A stretch of DNA of 64,000 nt from Streptococcus bovimastitidis (GCF_001885095.1 NZ_LZDD01000001.1:124001-188000), one strand, 5' to 3'; positions 46,528-56,012 are shown, counted from the first letter of the stretch. The notes: a model not told the origin generated them from the sequence alone. Program-made: numbers and translations.

Positions 46528-47742
46528 GTGAAAAATACAAATCGTTATATCGTGGCTAGTGCAGGCGTTATTTTCCATCTCATGTTAGGCTCAACATACG
46601 CTTGGAGTGTCTTCCGTAATCCAATTATGATGGCAACAGGATGGAGCCAATCTTCTGTAGCTTTTGCATTTTCTTTGGCCATTTTTTGTTTAGGTATGTC
46701 GGCTGCCTTTATGGGTCGCTTAGTTGAAAAGTTTGGACCACGCTTAGTTGGCAGTTTATCTGCCCTCCTCTATGCTAGTGGTAATATTATTGCTGGCTTG
46801 GCAATTCAAGAAAAAGAACTATGGTTACTCTACTTGGGTTATGGGGTCATTGGAGGCTTAGGCTTAGGATCAGGTTATATTACTCCAGTATCGACCATTA
46901 TCAAATGGTTCCCGGATAAAAGAGGTTTAGCCACAGGTTTAGCCATTATGGGCTTTGGTTTCGCATCATTACTAACCAGTCCTGTTGCCCAAAAATTTAT
47001 GGAATCTGTTGGACTCGTTAAGACCTTTTATATTCTTGGTTTCATCTATTTTGTTGTCATGTTATTAGCAGCTCAATTCATTAAGAAACCAAGTGATGAA
47101 GAATTTGCGCAATTGGTAGCCAAAGCTAAAGGGCAATCGAATACTAATCTTCATCATGGTATGGTCGCAAAACAAGCCTTAAAAACAAAAGAATTTTACA
47201 TTCTTTGGATTGTCCTCTTTATCAATATTTCTTGTGGTCTAGGTTTAATCTCTGTAGTTGCACCAATGGCACAAGATTTAGCTGGAATGTCAGTGGAAGC
47301 AGCAGCTTTTGTTGTTGGCTTAATGGGTGTCTTTAATGGTTTTGGACGTCTTTTATGGGCGAGCCTTTCGGACTTTATCGGTCGTCCCTTGACCTTTATT
47401 ATTCTCTTTATGGTCAATATTCTAATGTCGCTGTCCTTGTTATTCTTCCATGTACCAACACTCTTTATTCTTTCAATGGCCATCTTGATGACTTGTTATG
47501 GGGCTGGTTTCTCCCTTATCCCTCCTTATCTCAGCGATATTTTTGGAGCAAAAGAATTGGCAACCTTGCACGGTTATATTTTAACAGCTTGGGGAATTGC
47601 CGCTTTGGTTGGCCCGATGCTCCTCTCTTGGACTTTTGAATTAACTAAAAGTTATTCCACAACCTTAACCGTTTTTATCGGAATGTATCTATTTGCATTG
47701 GCAATTTCCTTCTGGTTACGTCAACGCCTTGCCAAAAACTAA
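46528..47742 (+). CDS. OFA-family MFS antiporter (oxalate/formate- or lactate-type)
   Basis: A 404-residue MFS protein with about twelve spans. HLMLGSTYAWSVFRNPIM at the N-terminus and GGLGLGSGYITPVSTIIKWFPDKRGLATG are typical of the oxalate/formate antiporter family, which includes monocarboxylate carriers. The actual substrate is unknown. It starts at GTG 46528 after GAAAGGG. Confidence 0.87.
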   Translation: MKNTNRYIVASAGVIFHLMLGSTYAWSVFRNPIMMATGWSQSSVAFAFSLAIFCLGMSAAFMGRLVEKFGPRLVGSLSALLYASGNIIAGLAIQEKELWLLYLGYGVIGGLGLGSGYITPVSTIIKWFPDKRGLATGLAIMGFGFASLLTSPVAQKFMESVGLVKTFYILGFIYFVVMLLAAQFIKKPSDEEFAQLVAKAKGQSNTNLHHGMVAKQALKTKEFYILWIVLFINISCGLGLISVVAPMAQDLAGMSVEAAAFVVGLMGVFNGFGRLLWASLSDFIGRPLTFIILFMVNILMSLSLLFFHVPTLFILSMAILMTCYGAGFSLIPPYLSDIFGAKELATLHGYILTAWGIAALVGPMLLSWTFELTKSYSTTLTVFIGMYLFALAISFWLRQRLAKN

Positions 47743-47754
47743 TCTAACCATTAG

Positions 47755-47777
47755 CCCTAGCCTTGTCTAGGGTTTTT
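47755..47777 (+). terminator. Terminator after the OFA-family gene
   Basis: CCCTAG/CTAGGG with a 6-nt loop and T5. Confidence 0.75.
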
Positions 47778-48140
47778 AGTTATAATGAAACTGTTGAAAA
47801 AGCCTTTCAGATGCCAGTTGTTATCACTGGTGAAAAAGATGCTATTGCAGTAGATGGCTCAGTAACACTTTTGGAAAATGGCTCTGCTATGATGCCGCTA
47901 GTTACGGGAACAGGCTGCCTTCTGGGAGCAGTACTTGCTGCATTCATAGCGGTAGCTGACCCAAGCCAGTATAAAGACTGCTTAATCGAGGCCCTTTCAA
48001 GCTATAACATCGCTGGAGAATTAGCTGAAGAAGCGAGCGCTAATAAAGGTCCTGGAAGTTATCAGATAGCCTTTCTCGATGCCCTTTATAATATCAAAGA
48101 TGAAGATGTGGAAGAAAGGATAAAAGTAAGTCATGAATAA
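47778..48140 (+). pseudogene. thiM: thiM remnant (hydroxyethylthiazole kinase, C-terminal half)
   Basis: About 120 codons matching the C-terminal half of Thi[15 protein letters not shown] and the ATP/substrate site [19 protein letters not shown] are clear. The N-terminal half, with the thiazole-binding residues, is absent; the homologous frame begins directly after the terminator of the preceding gene, so an upstream deletion is likely. There is no ribosome site or promoter. ThiM salvages the thiazole part of thiamine; this copy cannot be functional. Confidence 0.85.
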
Positions 48141-48796
48141 AGAACTACTAGCTCTTTACTTTATTTGTGGTAGTCAAGACTGTCCGGATGGAAATCTATT
48201 AGCAACTTTAGAAAAACCCCTAAAAGCTGGGATAAGTCTTTATCAATTTCGAGAAAAAGGAATTGGTGCCAAGGATGGGATTGAAAAAAAGAGACTTGGC
48301 ATTAGCTGCACAAAAATTATGTCAGTCTAATGGGGTCCCATTTATCATTAATGATGATATTGATTTGGCAATAGAAATAGATGCTGATGGTATCCATATT
48401 GGTCAGGATGATATGCCTGTTGAACAAGCAAGAAAACTGTTTCCAGAAAAAATTATTGGACTATCAATCAATAATATGACTGAAGTTCATCACTCCCAAT
48501 TGAATTTGGTTGATTATGTAGGACTTGGACCCTATAAGGCAACAATTTCAAAAGCTGACGCCCAAACACCAACAGGTCTTTCCTTAATTCAGAGTGTTCG
48601 TGAAATAGATAAGGAATTACCAGTAGTTGCTATAGGAGGCATTCAAGAAGAAGATATTGAAGCTATTATTACTAATGGAGCTGATGGTATTGCAGTCATT
48701 TCAGCTATTACTCGAAGTCAGGATATTGGCCAAACTAGCCGAAACCTAAGAGAAGAAGTTGATAAGTATCTAGCAGAGAAAATAAAAAATTCTTGA
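48133..48796 (+). pseudogene. thiE: thiE with frameshift in a poly-A tract (thiamine-phosphate synthase)
   Basis: The first frame encodes the ThiE N-terminus (LALYFICGSQDC, ISLYQFREKGIG) and then ends at 48330. The rest of ThiE continues in a second frame to 48796 (FIINDDIDLAIEIDADGIHI, GLSINN, DYVGLGPYKAT, VAIGGI). The frames meet at or near the A7 run 48284-48290, consistent with a one-base slip. It overlaps the thiM remnant by 8 nt, the usual operon arrangement. With thiM also broken, thiamine-moiety salvage here is lost unless the shift is a sequencing error. Confidence 0.88.
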
Positions 48797-48805
48797 TATG
48801 CCTTT

Positions 48806-48840
48806 AAAAGGAAACATACTCTTAAAAACTATTTTCCTTT
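48806..48840 (+). terminator. Possible terminator after thiE
   Basis: AAAGGAAA (48807-48814)/TTTCCTTT (48833-48840) with an 18-nt loop; weak. Confidence 0.35.
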
Positions 48841-48901
48841 GATACTTTTCTAAGTGTAAGTAAAACAGCAACTTCCTCTGATCAAGATATCAATCACTTA
48901 G
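48841..48901 (+). repeat. Possible degenerate relative of the 8758-8893 element
   Basis: GATACTTTTC, the terminal sequence of the MITE-like element, recurs at 48841-48850, and CTAAGTG (48850-48856) pairs with CACTTAG (48895-48901). The rest is not alike. Confidence 0.3.
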
Positions 48902-48912
48902 CTACCTTTCAA

Positions 48913-48952
48913 AAAATACGAGGCCGGATGAAAAGGTCCTCGTATTTCTTTT
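48913..48952 (+). terminator. Terminator upstream of trmR
   Basis: AAATACGAGG/CCTCGTATTT with a 14-nt loop and T-rich tail. Confidence 0.8.
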
Positions 48953-49010
48953 GAGAGAATGCATAAGTTTTTGAGGTAGCAATCCTCTTGTCCCTTTAAC
49001 TCCGCAATTC

Positions 49011-49040
49011 TTGACACTGTCTCTAAGTCTATGCTATCCT
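49011..49040 (+). promoter_or_regulatory. trmR promoter, leaderless
   Basis: TTGACA (49011-49016), 18-nt spacer, extended TGC and TATCCT (49035-49040), ending 6 nt (AGATTA) before the ATG. Confidence 0.7.
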
Positions 49041-49046
49041 AGATTA

Positions 49047-49754
49047 ATGGTAGAATCGTATAGTAAAAATGCAAATCACAACATGCGTCGTCCTGTTGTG
49101 AAGGAAGAAATTGTCGACTTTTTAAGAACTAAGCAAGCAGCCAATGCTGGCTTTTTAGCTGAGATTGAGGCTTTTGCTAAAGAGGAAAATATTCCCATCA
49201 TCCAACATGAGGTGGTGGCTTATTTTCGGGTGCTTTTGCAATCTTTGAAGCCAAAGAATATTTTAGAGATTGGGACAGCTATTGGATTTTCAGCACTATT
49301 GATGGCTGAAAATGCACCTGATGCTAAGATTACAACTATTGATCGTAATCCGGAAATGATAGCTTTTGCCAAGGAAAACTTTGCAAAATATGATCACCGT
49401 AAGCAAATCCAACTGCTCGAGGGGGATGCAGCTGATGTCTTGAGTCACCTTGATCAAGAATATGACTTTGTTTTTATGGATTCAGCTAAGTCTAAATATA
49501 TAGTCTTTTTGCCAGAAATTTTAAAGCATTTAAAGGTTGGGGGTCTAATTGTTTTTGATGATGTCTTCCAAGGTGGCGATATCGCTAAGCCGATTGAAGA
49601 GGTGCGTCGAGGACAAAGAACCATTTATCGTGGTCTTCATAAATTATTTGAGGTTACACTTACCCATCCGGGCTTGACTTCGAGTTTGCTACCTTTGAGT
49701 GATGGTCTCTTATTGGTTCGAAAAAACCAAGACCTGATTGAATGGGAAGATTAA
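49047..49754 (+). CDS. trmR: Class I SAM O-methyltransferase, TrmR-like
   Basis: A 235-residue family-3 O-methyltransferase; motif I is ILEIGTAIGFSALLMAENAP and the metal site includes FDFVFMDSAK-type sequence (YDFVFMDSAK). The Bacillus orthologue YrrM/TrmR methylates 5-hydroxyuridine in tRNA, so that role is likely. I start at ATG 49047 (MVESYSKNANHNMRRPVVKE); the open frame extends upstream through the promoter. No Shine-Dalgarno is present and the -10 ends 6 nt upstream, suggesting a leaderless mRNA. prsA follows. Confidence 0.88.
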   Translation: MVESYSKNANHNMRRPVVKEEIVDFLRTKQAANAGFLAEIEAFAKEENIPIIQHEVVAYFRVLLQSLKPKNILEIGTAIGFSALLMAENAPDAKITTIDRNPEMIAFAKENFAKYDHRKQIQLLEGDAADVLSHLDQEYDFVFMDSAKSKYIVFLPEILKHLKVGGLIVFDDVFQGGDIAKPIEEVRRGQRTIYRGLHKLFEVTLTHPGLTSSLLPLSDGLLLVRKNQDLIEWED

Positions 49755-49814
49755 GTAATATTTAAGATAGTATGTTATAATGAATGGGTTAAAGATAAAA
49801 AGGAGCTCACTAAA

Positions 49815-50756
49815 ATGAAAAAATCAAACAAGCTAGTTACTGGTTTTGTAACGTTGGCTTCAGTGATGACACTGGCTGCTTGTAGTTCAACGAATGACAG
49901 CACTAAAATTGCAACAATGAAAGGTGACACTATCACCGTAACAGACTTCTATAAAGAAGCAAAAGAAACAACTGCAGCTAAACAAACCATGTTAAGCTTA
50001 ATCATGGCTCGTGTTTTTGAACAAGAGTATGGTAAAAAAGTTTCTGAGAAAAAAGTTGAAGAATCTTATAATAAAACGGCAGAACAGTATGGTTCATCAT
50101 TCTCAGATGCACTTGCTCAAGCAGGTTTAACACCAGAAGCATACAAAAAACAAGTTCGTTCAACAATGCTCGTTGAATATGCGGTTAAGCAAGCTGCTAA
50201 AAAAGAATTAACAGACGCTAATTATAAAAAAGCTTTTGATGCCTATACACCAGATATGACAACACAAGTTATCGCTATGGATGATGCTGATAAAGCTAAG
50301 AAAGTCTTAGAACAAGTTAAGGCTGACGGTGCTGATTTTGCTAAGATTGCCAAAGAAAACACTATTGAAAGCAACAAAAAAGTTGACTTTACCTTTGACT
50401 CTGCAAGCAATGACTTGCCAAGTGATGTTATCGATGCTGCTACTAAATTAAAAGATGGTTCTAAATCAGAATTAATTACTGTTATGGACTCATCGACTTA
50501 TCAAAAAAAATATTTCATCGTCAATATGGTGAAAAAAGCTGAGAAGAAAGCTGATTGGAAAGAATACAAGAAACGCTTAACTGAAATCATTATGAATTCA
50601 AAACAAAAAGACACAGCTTTCCAAAATAAAGTCATCGCAGCTACCCTTGATAAAGCTAATGTTAAGATTAAAGAAAAAGCTTTTGCTGATATCTTGTCTC
50701 AATTTGCTTCAAACAAAGGGACAGGTGGTATTGCCTCTACAGTTGGTCAAAAATAA
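49815..50756 (+). CDS. prsA: Foldase lipoprotein PrsA
   Basis: A 313-residue lipoprotein with lipobox LAAC (Cys about 23). It has an N-terminal helical chaperone region and a parvulin-like domain (about residues 145-240) that is divergent. PrsA helps fold exported proteins outside the membrane. Good AAGGAG and an extended -10 TGTTATAAT near 49771-49779. Streptococci often have two PrsA copies; this one is next to trmR and alaS. Confidence 0.93.
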   Translation: MKKSNKLVTGFVTLASVMTLAACSSTNDSTKIATMKGDTITVTDFYKEAKETTAAKQTMLSLIMARVFEQEYGKKVSEKKVEESYNKTAEQYGSSFSDALAQAGLTPEAYKKQVRSTMLVEYAVKQAAKKELTDANYKKAFDAYTPDMTTQVIAMDDADKAKKVLEQVKADGADFAKIAKENTIESNKKVDFTFDSASNDLPSDVIDAATKLKDGSKSELITVMDSSTYQKKYFIVNMVKKAEKKADWKEYKKRLTEIIMNSKQKDTAFQNKVIAATLDKANVKIKEKAFADILSQFASNKGTGGIASTVGQK

Positions 50757-50763
50757 TTTCTAT

Positions 50764-50792
50764 TTGACCTTGACCTAAAAAGACGCTATAAT
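50764..50792 (+). promoter_or_regulatory. alaS leader promoter
   Basis: TTGACC (50764-50769), 17-nt spacer, TATAAT (50787-50792). Confidence 0.8.
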
Positions 50793-50798
50793 TAATTG

Positions 50799-50985
50799 TT
50801 AAGAATTGTTAGAGAAATAGATTTTCTACAGAAAAGTGACGGTTGCTGCGAGTCATGAAAATTGCTTTAACATGCTACTTAACGCTATACAATTTTATAA
50901 AGACATTAAAGATAATGACAAGCTCATTGAATGGAGGTGGTACCGCGGTTTTCGCCCTCTATACAGTGGTCTTGTCTTTTATTTA
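50799..50985 (+). ncRNA. T-box leader, alanine-specific
   Basis: The conserved T-box TGGAGGTGGTACCGCGG is at 50932-50948, and the upstream part forms a Stem I-like region (ACGGTTGCTGCGAGTC) with alanine codon GCT at 50845-50847 as the probable specifier. A terminator arm is GACAAG (50928 region) with CTTGTC (50971-50976), followed by TTTTA. Uncharged tRNA-Ala should stabilise the antiterminator and allow alaS transcription. Ends are approximate. Confidence 0.9.
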
Positions 50986-51006
50986 TGAAAAAAGGAAGGA
51001 TTGAAA

Positions 51007-51084
51007 GTGTTTAGATATTTTGGTGCTGAAAAGTGCATCACGAAATCAGAGGTTAGCGGTATCTCATTAACACACTTTCTCTAG
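51007..51084 (+). CDS. Possible 25-codon leader ORF, in frame with alaS
   Basis: GTG 51007 follows a good Shine-Dalgarno (AAGGAAGGA, 50992-51000) by 6 nt and reads VFRYFGAEKCITKSEVSGIS through to TAG at 51082. The alaS ATG comes 6 nt after this stop and in the same frame, and alaS itself has no Shine-Dalgarno. Translation of alaS may depend on re-initiation after this ORF. There is no family similarity I recognise. It is untested and could be coincidental. Confidence 0.4.
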   Translation: MFRYFGAEKCITKSEVSGISLTHFL

Positions 51085-51090
51085 AAAAAA

Positions 51091-53709
51091 ATGAAATCAT
51101 TAAGTTCAGCACAAATTCGCCAAATGTGGTTAGACTTTTGGAAGTCAAAAGGCCATTCTGTTGAGCCTTCAGCCAATTTAGTTCCTGTCAACGATCCAAC
51201 TTTGTTATGGATTAACTCAGGTGTTGCAACCCTTAAAAAATATTTTGACGGTTCTGTTATTCCTGAAAATCCAAGAATTACCAATGCTCAAAAATCAATT
51301 CGTACTAACGATATTGAAAATGTAGGTAAGACTGCTCGTCACCATACCATGTTTGAAATGCTTGGTAACTTCTCAATCGGAGATTATTTCCGTGATGAAG
51401 CTATTGAGTGGGGCTTTGAACTTTTAACAAGTCCAGAGTGGTTTGATTTCCCTCAAGAAAAACTTTACATGACTTACTATCCAGAAGATATGGATTCGTA
51501 CAACCGCTGGATTGCTTTGGGTGTAGACCCAAGTCACTTAATTCCTTTAGAGGAAAACTTCTGGGAAATTGGTGCGGGTCCTTCAGGTCCGGACACTGAA
51601 ATTTTCTTCGATCGTGGCCCTGCTTTTGACCCAGAAAACATCGGTATCCGTCTTTTAGAAGAAGACTTGGAAAATGACCGTTACATTGAAATCTGGAACA
51701 TCGTTTTATCACAATTTAATGCTGATCCTGAGGTTCCTCGTTCTGAGTACAAAGAGCTTCCAAACAAAAACATTGATACGGGTGCTGGTCTGGAACGTCT
51801 TGTAGCAGTTATGCAAGGGGCTAAAACAAACTTTGAAACAGACTTGTTCATGCCGATTATTCAAGAAGTTGAAAAACTTTCTGGCAAGACTTATGACCAA
51901 GATGGCGATAACATGAGCTTTAAAGTTATTGCTGACCATATTCGTGCCCTTTCATTTGCTATTGGTGATGGTGCCCTTCCAGGTAATGAAGGTCGTGGCT
52001 ACGTTCTTCGCCGTCTGCTTCGTCGTGCTGTTATGCATGGACGTCGTATAGGGATTACAGAGACTTTCCTTTACAAACTTGTTGTAAAGGTTGGTCAAAT
52101 CATGGAATCTTACTACCCAGAAATTCTTGAAAAACGCGACTTCATCGAAAAAATCGTCAAACGTGAAGAAGAAACCTTTGCTCGTACCATCGACGCAGGT
52201 TCTGGTCATTTGGACCAATTGCTAGCGCAGTTAAAAGAAGAAGGTAAAGATACTCTAGAAGGTAAAGACATCTTTAAATTGTACGATACCTATGGGTTCC
52301 CAGTAGAATTAACTGAGGAAATGGCAGAGGATGCAGGTTATAAAATTGACCACGATGGCTTCAAAGCTGCTATGAAAGAACAACAAGATCGTGCGCGTGC
52401 GGCTGTTGTTAAAGGTGGTTCAATGGGTATGCAAAATGAAACTCTTGCGGGCATTACAGAAGTTTCTGAATTCTCATATGAAGAAGAAATTTTAGAAGCA
52501 AAACTTTCAGTCATTATTATCGATAATGAACGTAGTGAAATGGTTTCTGAAGGTCAAGCCTTGTTAGTTTTCAACCGCACACCATTCTACGCTGAAATGG
52601 GTGGACAAGTGGCTGACCATGGTTGGATTAAAAATGCTGCAGGTGATATTCTAGCTAAAGTCTTGGATGTCCAAAAAGCACCAAATGGTCAAGCATTACA
52701 TACCGTTGAAGTCTTGGCTAGTCTTTCACTAGATACAGATTATACCCTTGAAATTGACCATAAACGTCGTTTTGCAGTTGAGAAAAACCATACGGCAACT
52801 CACTTACTCCATGCTGCTCTTCACAATATCATTGGTGACCATGCTACACAGGCTGGTTCATTGAATGAAGAAGAATTCCTTCGTTTTGACTTCACTCATT
52901 TTGAAGCAGTAACAGCTGAGAAACTTCGTCGTATCGAAGAAGAAGTCAACCAACAAATTTGGAATGCTATTGCTGTTAAGACCATCGAAACAGATGTTGA
53001 CACAGCTAAATCAATGGGTGCTATGGCCCTCTTTGGTGAAAAATATGGTAAGGTTGTTCGTGTTGTTACCATTGGTGATTACTCAGTTGAACTCTGTGGT
53101 GGTACGCACTTGTCAAATACTTCTGAAATCGGTCTTTTCAAGATTGTCAAAGAAGAAGGTATTGGTTCTGGCACACGTCGTATTCTAGCTGTGACCGGTC
53201 AGCAAGCTTTTGAGGCCTTCCGCCAACGTGAAGACGCTCTTAAAGAAATTGCTGCTAACTTAAAAGCTCCGCAATTGAAAGAAGTACCAGCCAAAGTAGC
53301 TAGTCTTTCTGAACAAGTACGTGACTTGCAAAAAGAAAATGCTGAACTGAAAGAAAAAGCTGCTGCTGCTCAAGCTGGCGACCTCTTCAAAGATGTTAAG
53401 GAAGCCAATGGCCACACTTACATTGCCACTGAAGTTTCTGTTTCAGATGCTGGGGCACTTAGAAACTTTGCTGATAACTGGAAACAAAAAGATTATTCAG
53501 ATGTTTTAGTCTTAGTAGCTTCAATCGGTGAAAAAGTCAATGTCCTCGTAGCAAGCAAAGACAAATCAGTCCATGCAGGTAATTTGATTAAAGTATTGGC
53601 ACCAATCGTTTCAGGTCGTGGTGGTGGTAAACCAGATATGGCCATGGCCGGTGGATCTGATGCAAGTCAAATCTCTGCTTTACTTGCAGCTGTTTCTGAA
53701 AATTTATAA
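51091..53709 (+). CDS. alaS: Alanyl-tRNA synthetase
   Basis: An 872-residue class II synthetase with the aminoacylation domain (motif 2 region [20 protein letters not shown]), tRNA-recognition region, editing domain with [11 protein letters not shown] and the zinc-type CGGTH motif, a coiled coil ([20 protein letters not shown]), and a C-terminal DHHA1 domain ending [16 protein letters not shown] 51091 gives the conserved [20 protein letters not shown], but is preceded only by TAGAAAAAA. Regulation is by the T-box leader, possibly with the leader ORF. Confidence 0.97.
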   Translation: MKSLSSAQIRQMWLDFWKSKGHSVEPSANLVPVNDPTLLWINSGVATLKKYFDGSVIPENPRITNAQKSIRTNDIENVGKTARHHTMFEMLGNFSIGDYFRDEAIEWGFELLTSPEWFDFPQEKLYMTYYPEDMDSYNRWIALGVDPSHLIPLEENFWEIGAGPSGPDTEIFFDRGPAFDPENIGIRLLEEDLENDRYIEIWNIVLSQFNADPEVPRSEYKELPNKNIDTGAGLERLVAVMQGAKTNFETDLFMPIIQEVEKLSGKTYDQDGDNMSFKVIADHIRALSFAIGDGALPGNEGRGYVLRRLLRRAVMHGRRIGITETFLYKLVVKVGQIMESYYPEILEKRDFIEKIVKREEETFARTIDAGSGHLDQLLAQLKEEGKDTLEGKDIFKLYDTYGFPVELTEEMAEDAGYKIDHDGFKAAMKEQQDRARAAVVKGGSMGMQNETLAGITEVSEFSYEEEILEAKLSVIIIDNERSEMVSEGQALLVFNRTPFYAEMGGQVADHGWIKNAAGDILAKVLDVQKAPNGQALHTVEVLASLSLDTDYTLEIDHKRRFAVEKNHTATHLLHAALHNIIGDHATQAGSLNEEEFLRFDFTHFEAVTAEKLRRIEEEVNQQIWNAIAVKTIETDVDTAKSMGAMALFGEKYGKVVRVVTIGDYSVELCGGTHLSNTSEIGLFKIVKEEGIGSGTRRILAVTGQQAFEAFRQREDALKEIAANLKAPQLKEVPAKVASLSEQVRDLQKENAELKEKAAAAQAGDLFKDVKEANGHTYIATEVSVSDAGALRNFADNWKQKDYSDVLVLVASIGEKVNVLVASKDKSVHAGNLIKVLAPIVSGRGGGKPDMAMAGGSDASQISALLAAVSENL

Positions 53710-53715
53710 TAAGTG

Positions 53716-53752
53716 AAAAGTGAAAACAATCTTCTTTGTTTTCACTTTTTTT
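53716..53752 (+). terminator. alaS terminator
   Basis: AAAGTGAAAACAA/TTGTTTTCACTTT with a short loop and T-run. Confidence 0.85.
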
Positions 53753-53868
53753 GATGATTTAGCTATTAGTCTTTCTTATAGCTTGCAATAAGATGATAGA
53801 ATAGGCTAAGTTTACTTTTTATTGTTATAATAGTAATACTCTTAAAATCTTGAAAGAAATGAGATATT

Positions 53869-54651
53869 ATGAAAGTTTCGATTATCCAAATGGATGTTAT
53901 TTATAAAAGTCCTCTTGAAAATCAGGAAAAGGTTATGGTCATGATGGAAAAGGCTATGACAGATCAGCCTGATGTCATCATCTTGCCTGAAATGTGGAAT
54001 ACCGGTTATGCATTAAATGAATTATCAGACATTGCTGATTTTCAGGGGCAAGAAACAATTGCCTTAATGTCGGATTTTGCTAAAAAACATGATGTCAATG
54101 TCATTGCAGGATCAGTTGCTGTTGAAAGAGATAGCCGCTTTTATAATACTGCTTACAGTTTTAATCGGAAAGGGCATCTCGTCAATCACTATGATAAGGT
54201 CCATTTATTTGGTTTAATGGCAGAGGATAAATACATTAGTGCTGGTGAACAAGAGTCTCTATTTGAGATTGACCATGTCAGAGTTTCTCAACTGATTTGT
54301 TATGACATCCGCTTTCCAGAATGGGTGCGTAGACAAATGTCTCAAGGGGCGGAAATATTGTTTGTATCAGCCCAATGGCCAGACAGCCGGATTGACCAGT
54401 GGGAAATTCTTTTACGGGCTCGGGCTGTTGAGAACCAGGCTTTTGTTGTAGCTGTTAACCGCGTCGGAAAAGGCCCTAATGATCATTTTAATGGTCGTTC
54501 AATGGTTATTAATCCAATGGGTGACCTTCTCTTTAAAGACGAAAAAGGTACGGAACTCGTTAAGACTGTCACTTTAGACCTTGAACAAGTCAATCAAGTT
54601 CGAGGAATCATCCCAGTTTTTACGGACAGACGGCCAGATTTATACAAGTAA
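53869..54651 (+). CDS. Carbon-nitrogen hydrolase, probable omega-amidase (MtnU-like)
   Basis: A 260-residue nitrilase-superfamily enzyme. The triad is visible as Glu in ILPEMWNTGY (about residue 41), Lys in HYDKVHLFG (about 108), and Cys in LICYDIRFPEW (about 142). Next to an aminotransferase it matches the Bacillus pair ykrU-ykrV, where the omega-amidase hydrolyses alpha-ketoglutaramate left after glutamine transamination. The specific substrate is inferred from this context. Extended -10 TGTTATAAT precedes it. Confidence 0.85.
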   Translation: MKVSIIQMDVIYKSPLENQEKVMVMMEKAMTDQPDVIILPEMWNTGYALNELSDIADFQGQETIALMSDFAKKHDVNVIAGSVAVERDSRFYNTAYSFNRKGHLVNHYDKVHLFGLMAEDKYISAGEQESLFEIDHVRVSQLICYDIRFPEWVRRQMSQGAEILFVSAQWPDSRIDQWEILLRARAVENQAFVVAVNRVGKGPNDHFNGRSMVINPMGDLLFKDEKGTELVKTVTLDLEQVNQVRGIIPVFTDRRPDLYK

Positions 54652-54660
54652 GGAGCAATC

Positions 54661-55836
54661 ATGTCATTTGAACAATCAGAATTATTAAAAACACTTCCCC
54701 CACAATTTTTTGCTAGTCTCGTAGCCAAAGTGAATGCAAAAGTAGCAGAGGGACACGACGTCATCAATTTAGGGCAAGGTAATCCTGATCAACCTACCTA
54801 TGATTTTATCGTTGATGGCTTGGTAGAGGCGGCTAAAAATCCTCAAACACATAAGTACTCTCAATTTCGTGGCAATCGCAATTTTAAAGAAGCTATTGTC
54901 AATTTCTACCAGAAGGAATATGACGTTAAGCTGGATGCCAATCAAGAAGTTTGTGTTCTAGGTGGTGCTAAAATTGGTTTAGTTGAACTTCCGTGGGCTC
55001 TAACAAATCCTGGTGATTTAATCCTCTTACCAGATCCAGGTTATCCTGATTATTTGTCTGGAATTGCTTTAGGAAAAGCTGATTTTGTGACTTATCCACT
55101 ACTAGAAGAAAATCAATTTTTACCAGATTTGGAGGCTATTCCAGAAGAGGTCGCCAGAAAAGCAAAAATGATGATTCTTAACTATCCTAATAACCCAACA
55201 GGTGCGGTAGCGACAAGTGAATTTTATCAAGAGTTGGTGGCGTGGGCTAAAACATATGAAGTTGCCATTATTAGCGACTTTGCATATGGCGCCCTAGGAT
55301 ATGATGGTTTTGAAAATCCAAGTTTTCTTAGCACACCAGGCAGTAAAGAAGTTGGAATTGAGATCTATACCTTCTCAAAAACCTTTAACATGGCAGGTTG
55401 GCGCTTAGCTTTTGCGGTTGGAAATGCTGAAATCATCGAAGCCCTCAACCTGATACAGGATCATTTATTCGTTAGCGTCTTCCCAGCAGTCCAAGAAGCA
55501 GGGATTAAGGCTCTTGAGGATAGACGATCAGCGCAGGCAGTAAAGAACTTAAACAAACTTTACGACCAACGCCGAGAAGCCTTCGTGGCTGCCGCTGACA
55601 GAATTGGCTGGAAGGCCTTTGACTCTAAGGGCTCCTTTTATGCCTGGATGCCCGTCGCCAAAGGCTATACGAGTCAAAGCTTCGCTGATCTCTTATTAGA
55701 CAAGGCCCATGTCGCTGTTGCACCAGGGATTGGCTTTGGGGAATCGGGCGATCAATATGTTCGGATAGGCCTCTTAGTAGATCCTGAAAGACTAGAAGAA
55801 GCGGTTGAACGGATTGCTAAACTAGACTTATTTTAA
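54661..55836 (+). CDS. Class I/II PLP aminotransferase, probable glutamine transaminase (MtnE-like)
   Basis: A 391-residue fold-type I aminotransferase. LNYPNNPTGAVA and the PLP lysine motif SFSKTFNMAGWRLAF (as YTFSKTFNMAGWR, Lys about 238) are clear. It begins 9 nt after the omega-amidase gene with GGAGC before the ATG, so they form an operon. In Bacillus the equivalent enzyme, MtnE, transaminates the ketomethylthiobutyrate of methionine salvage with glutamine. Other aromatic or sulfur keto acids are possible. Confidence 0.87.
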   Translation: MSFEQSELLKTLPPQFFASLVAKVNAKVAEGHDVINLGQGNPDQPTYDFIVDGLVEAAKNPQTHKYSQFRGNRNFKEAIVNFYQKEYDVKLDANQEVCVLGGAKIGLVELPWALTNPGDLILLPDPGYPDYLSGIALGKADFVTYPLLEENQFLPDLEAIPEEVARKAKMMILNYPNNPTGAVATSEFYQELVAWAKTYEVAIISDFAYGALGYDGFENPSFLSTPGSKEVGIEIYTFSKTFNMAGWRLAFAVGNAEIIEALNLIQDHLFVSVFPAVQEAGIKALEDRRSAQAVKNLNKLYDQRREAFVAAADRIGWKAFDSKGSFYAWMPVAKGYTSQSFADLLLDKAHVAVAPGIGFGESGDQYVRIGLLVDPERLEEAVERIAKLDLF

Positions 55837-55846
55837 TAAAAAAAAT

Positions 55847-55884
55847 GCTTTGTCAATCTCAGAATTGACAAGGCTATTTTTTTC
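55847..55884 (+). terminator. Aminotransferase terminator
   Basis: GCTTTGTCAAT/ATTGACAAGGC (one mismatch) with a 6-nt loop, then T-rich sequence. Confidence 0.8.
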
Positions 55885-55941
55885 AAAATGCAATTATGAG
55901 ATGTTCCATTTTTACTTTTTCGCAGATTAAAAAATGACAAG

Positions 55942-56012
55942 AAAAAACAGATCAAACAGTAGCTATTTCTTAAAAATTTAAGAAATATTTCTAGCCGATC
56001 TGTCTTTTTTTT
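55942..56012 (-). terminator. Compound hairpin at the 3' end of the CLC gene
   Basis: Outer arms ACAGATC (55947-55953) and GATCTGT (55997-56003) with A/T runs outside; inner perfect stem ATTTCTTAAA/TTTAAGAAAT (55965-55974/55977-55986). The outer right arm lies within the last codons of the CLC gene. Confidence 0.65.
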
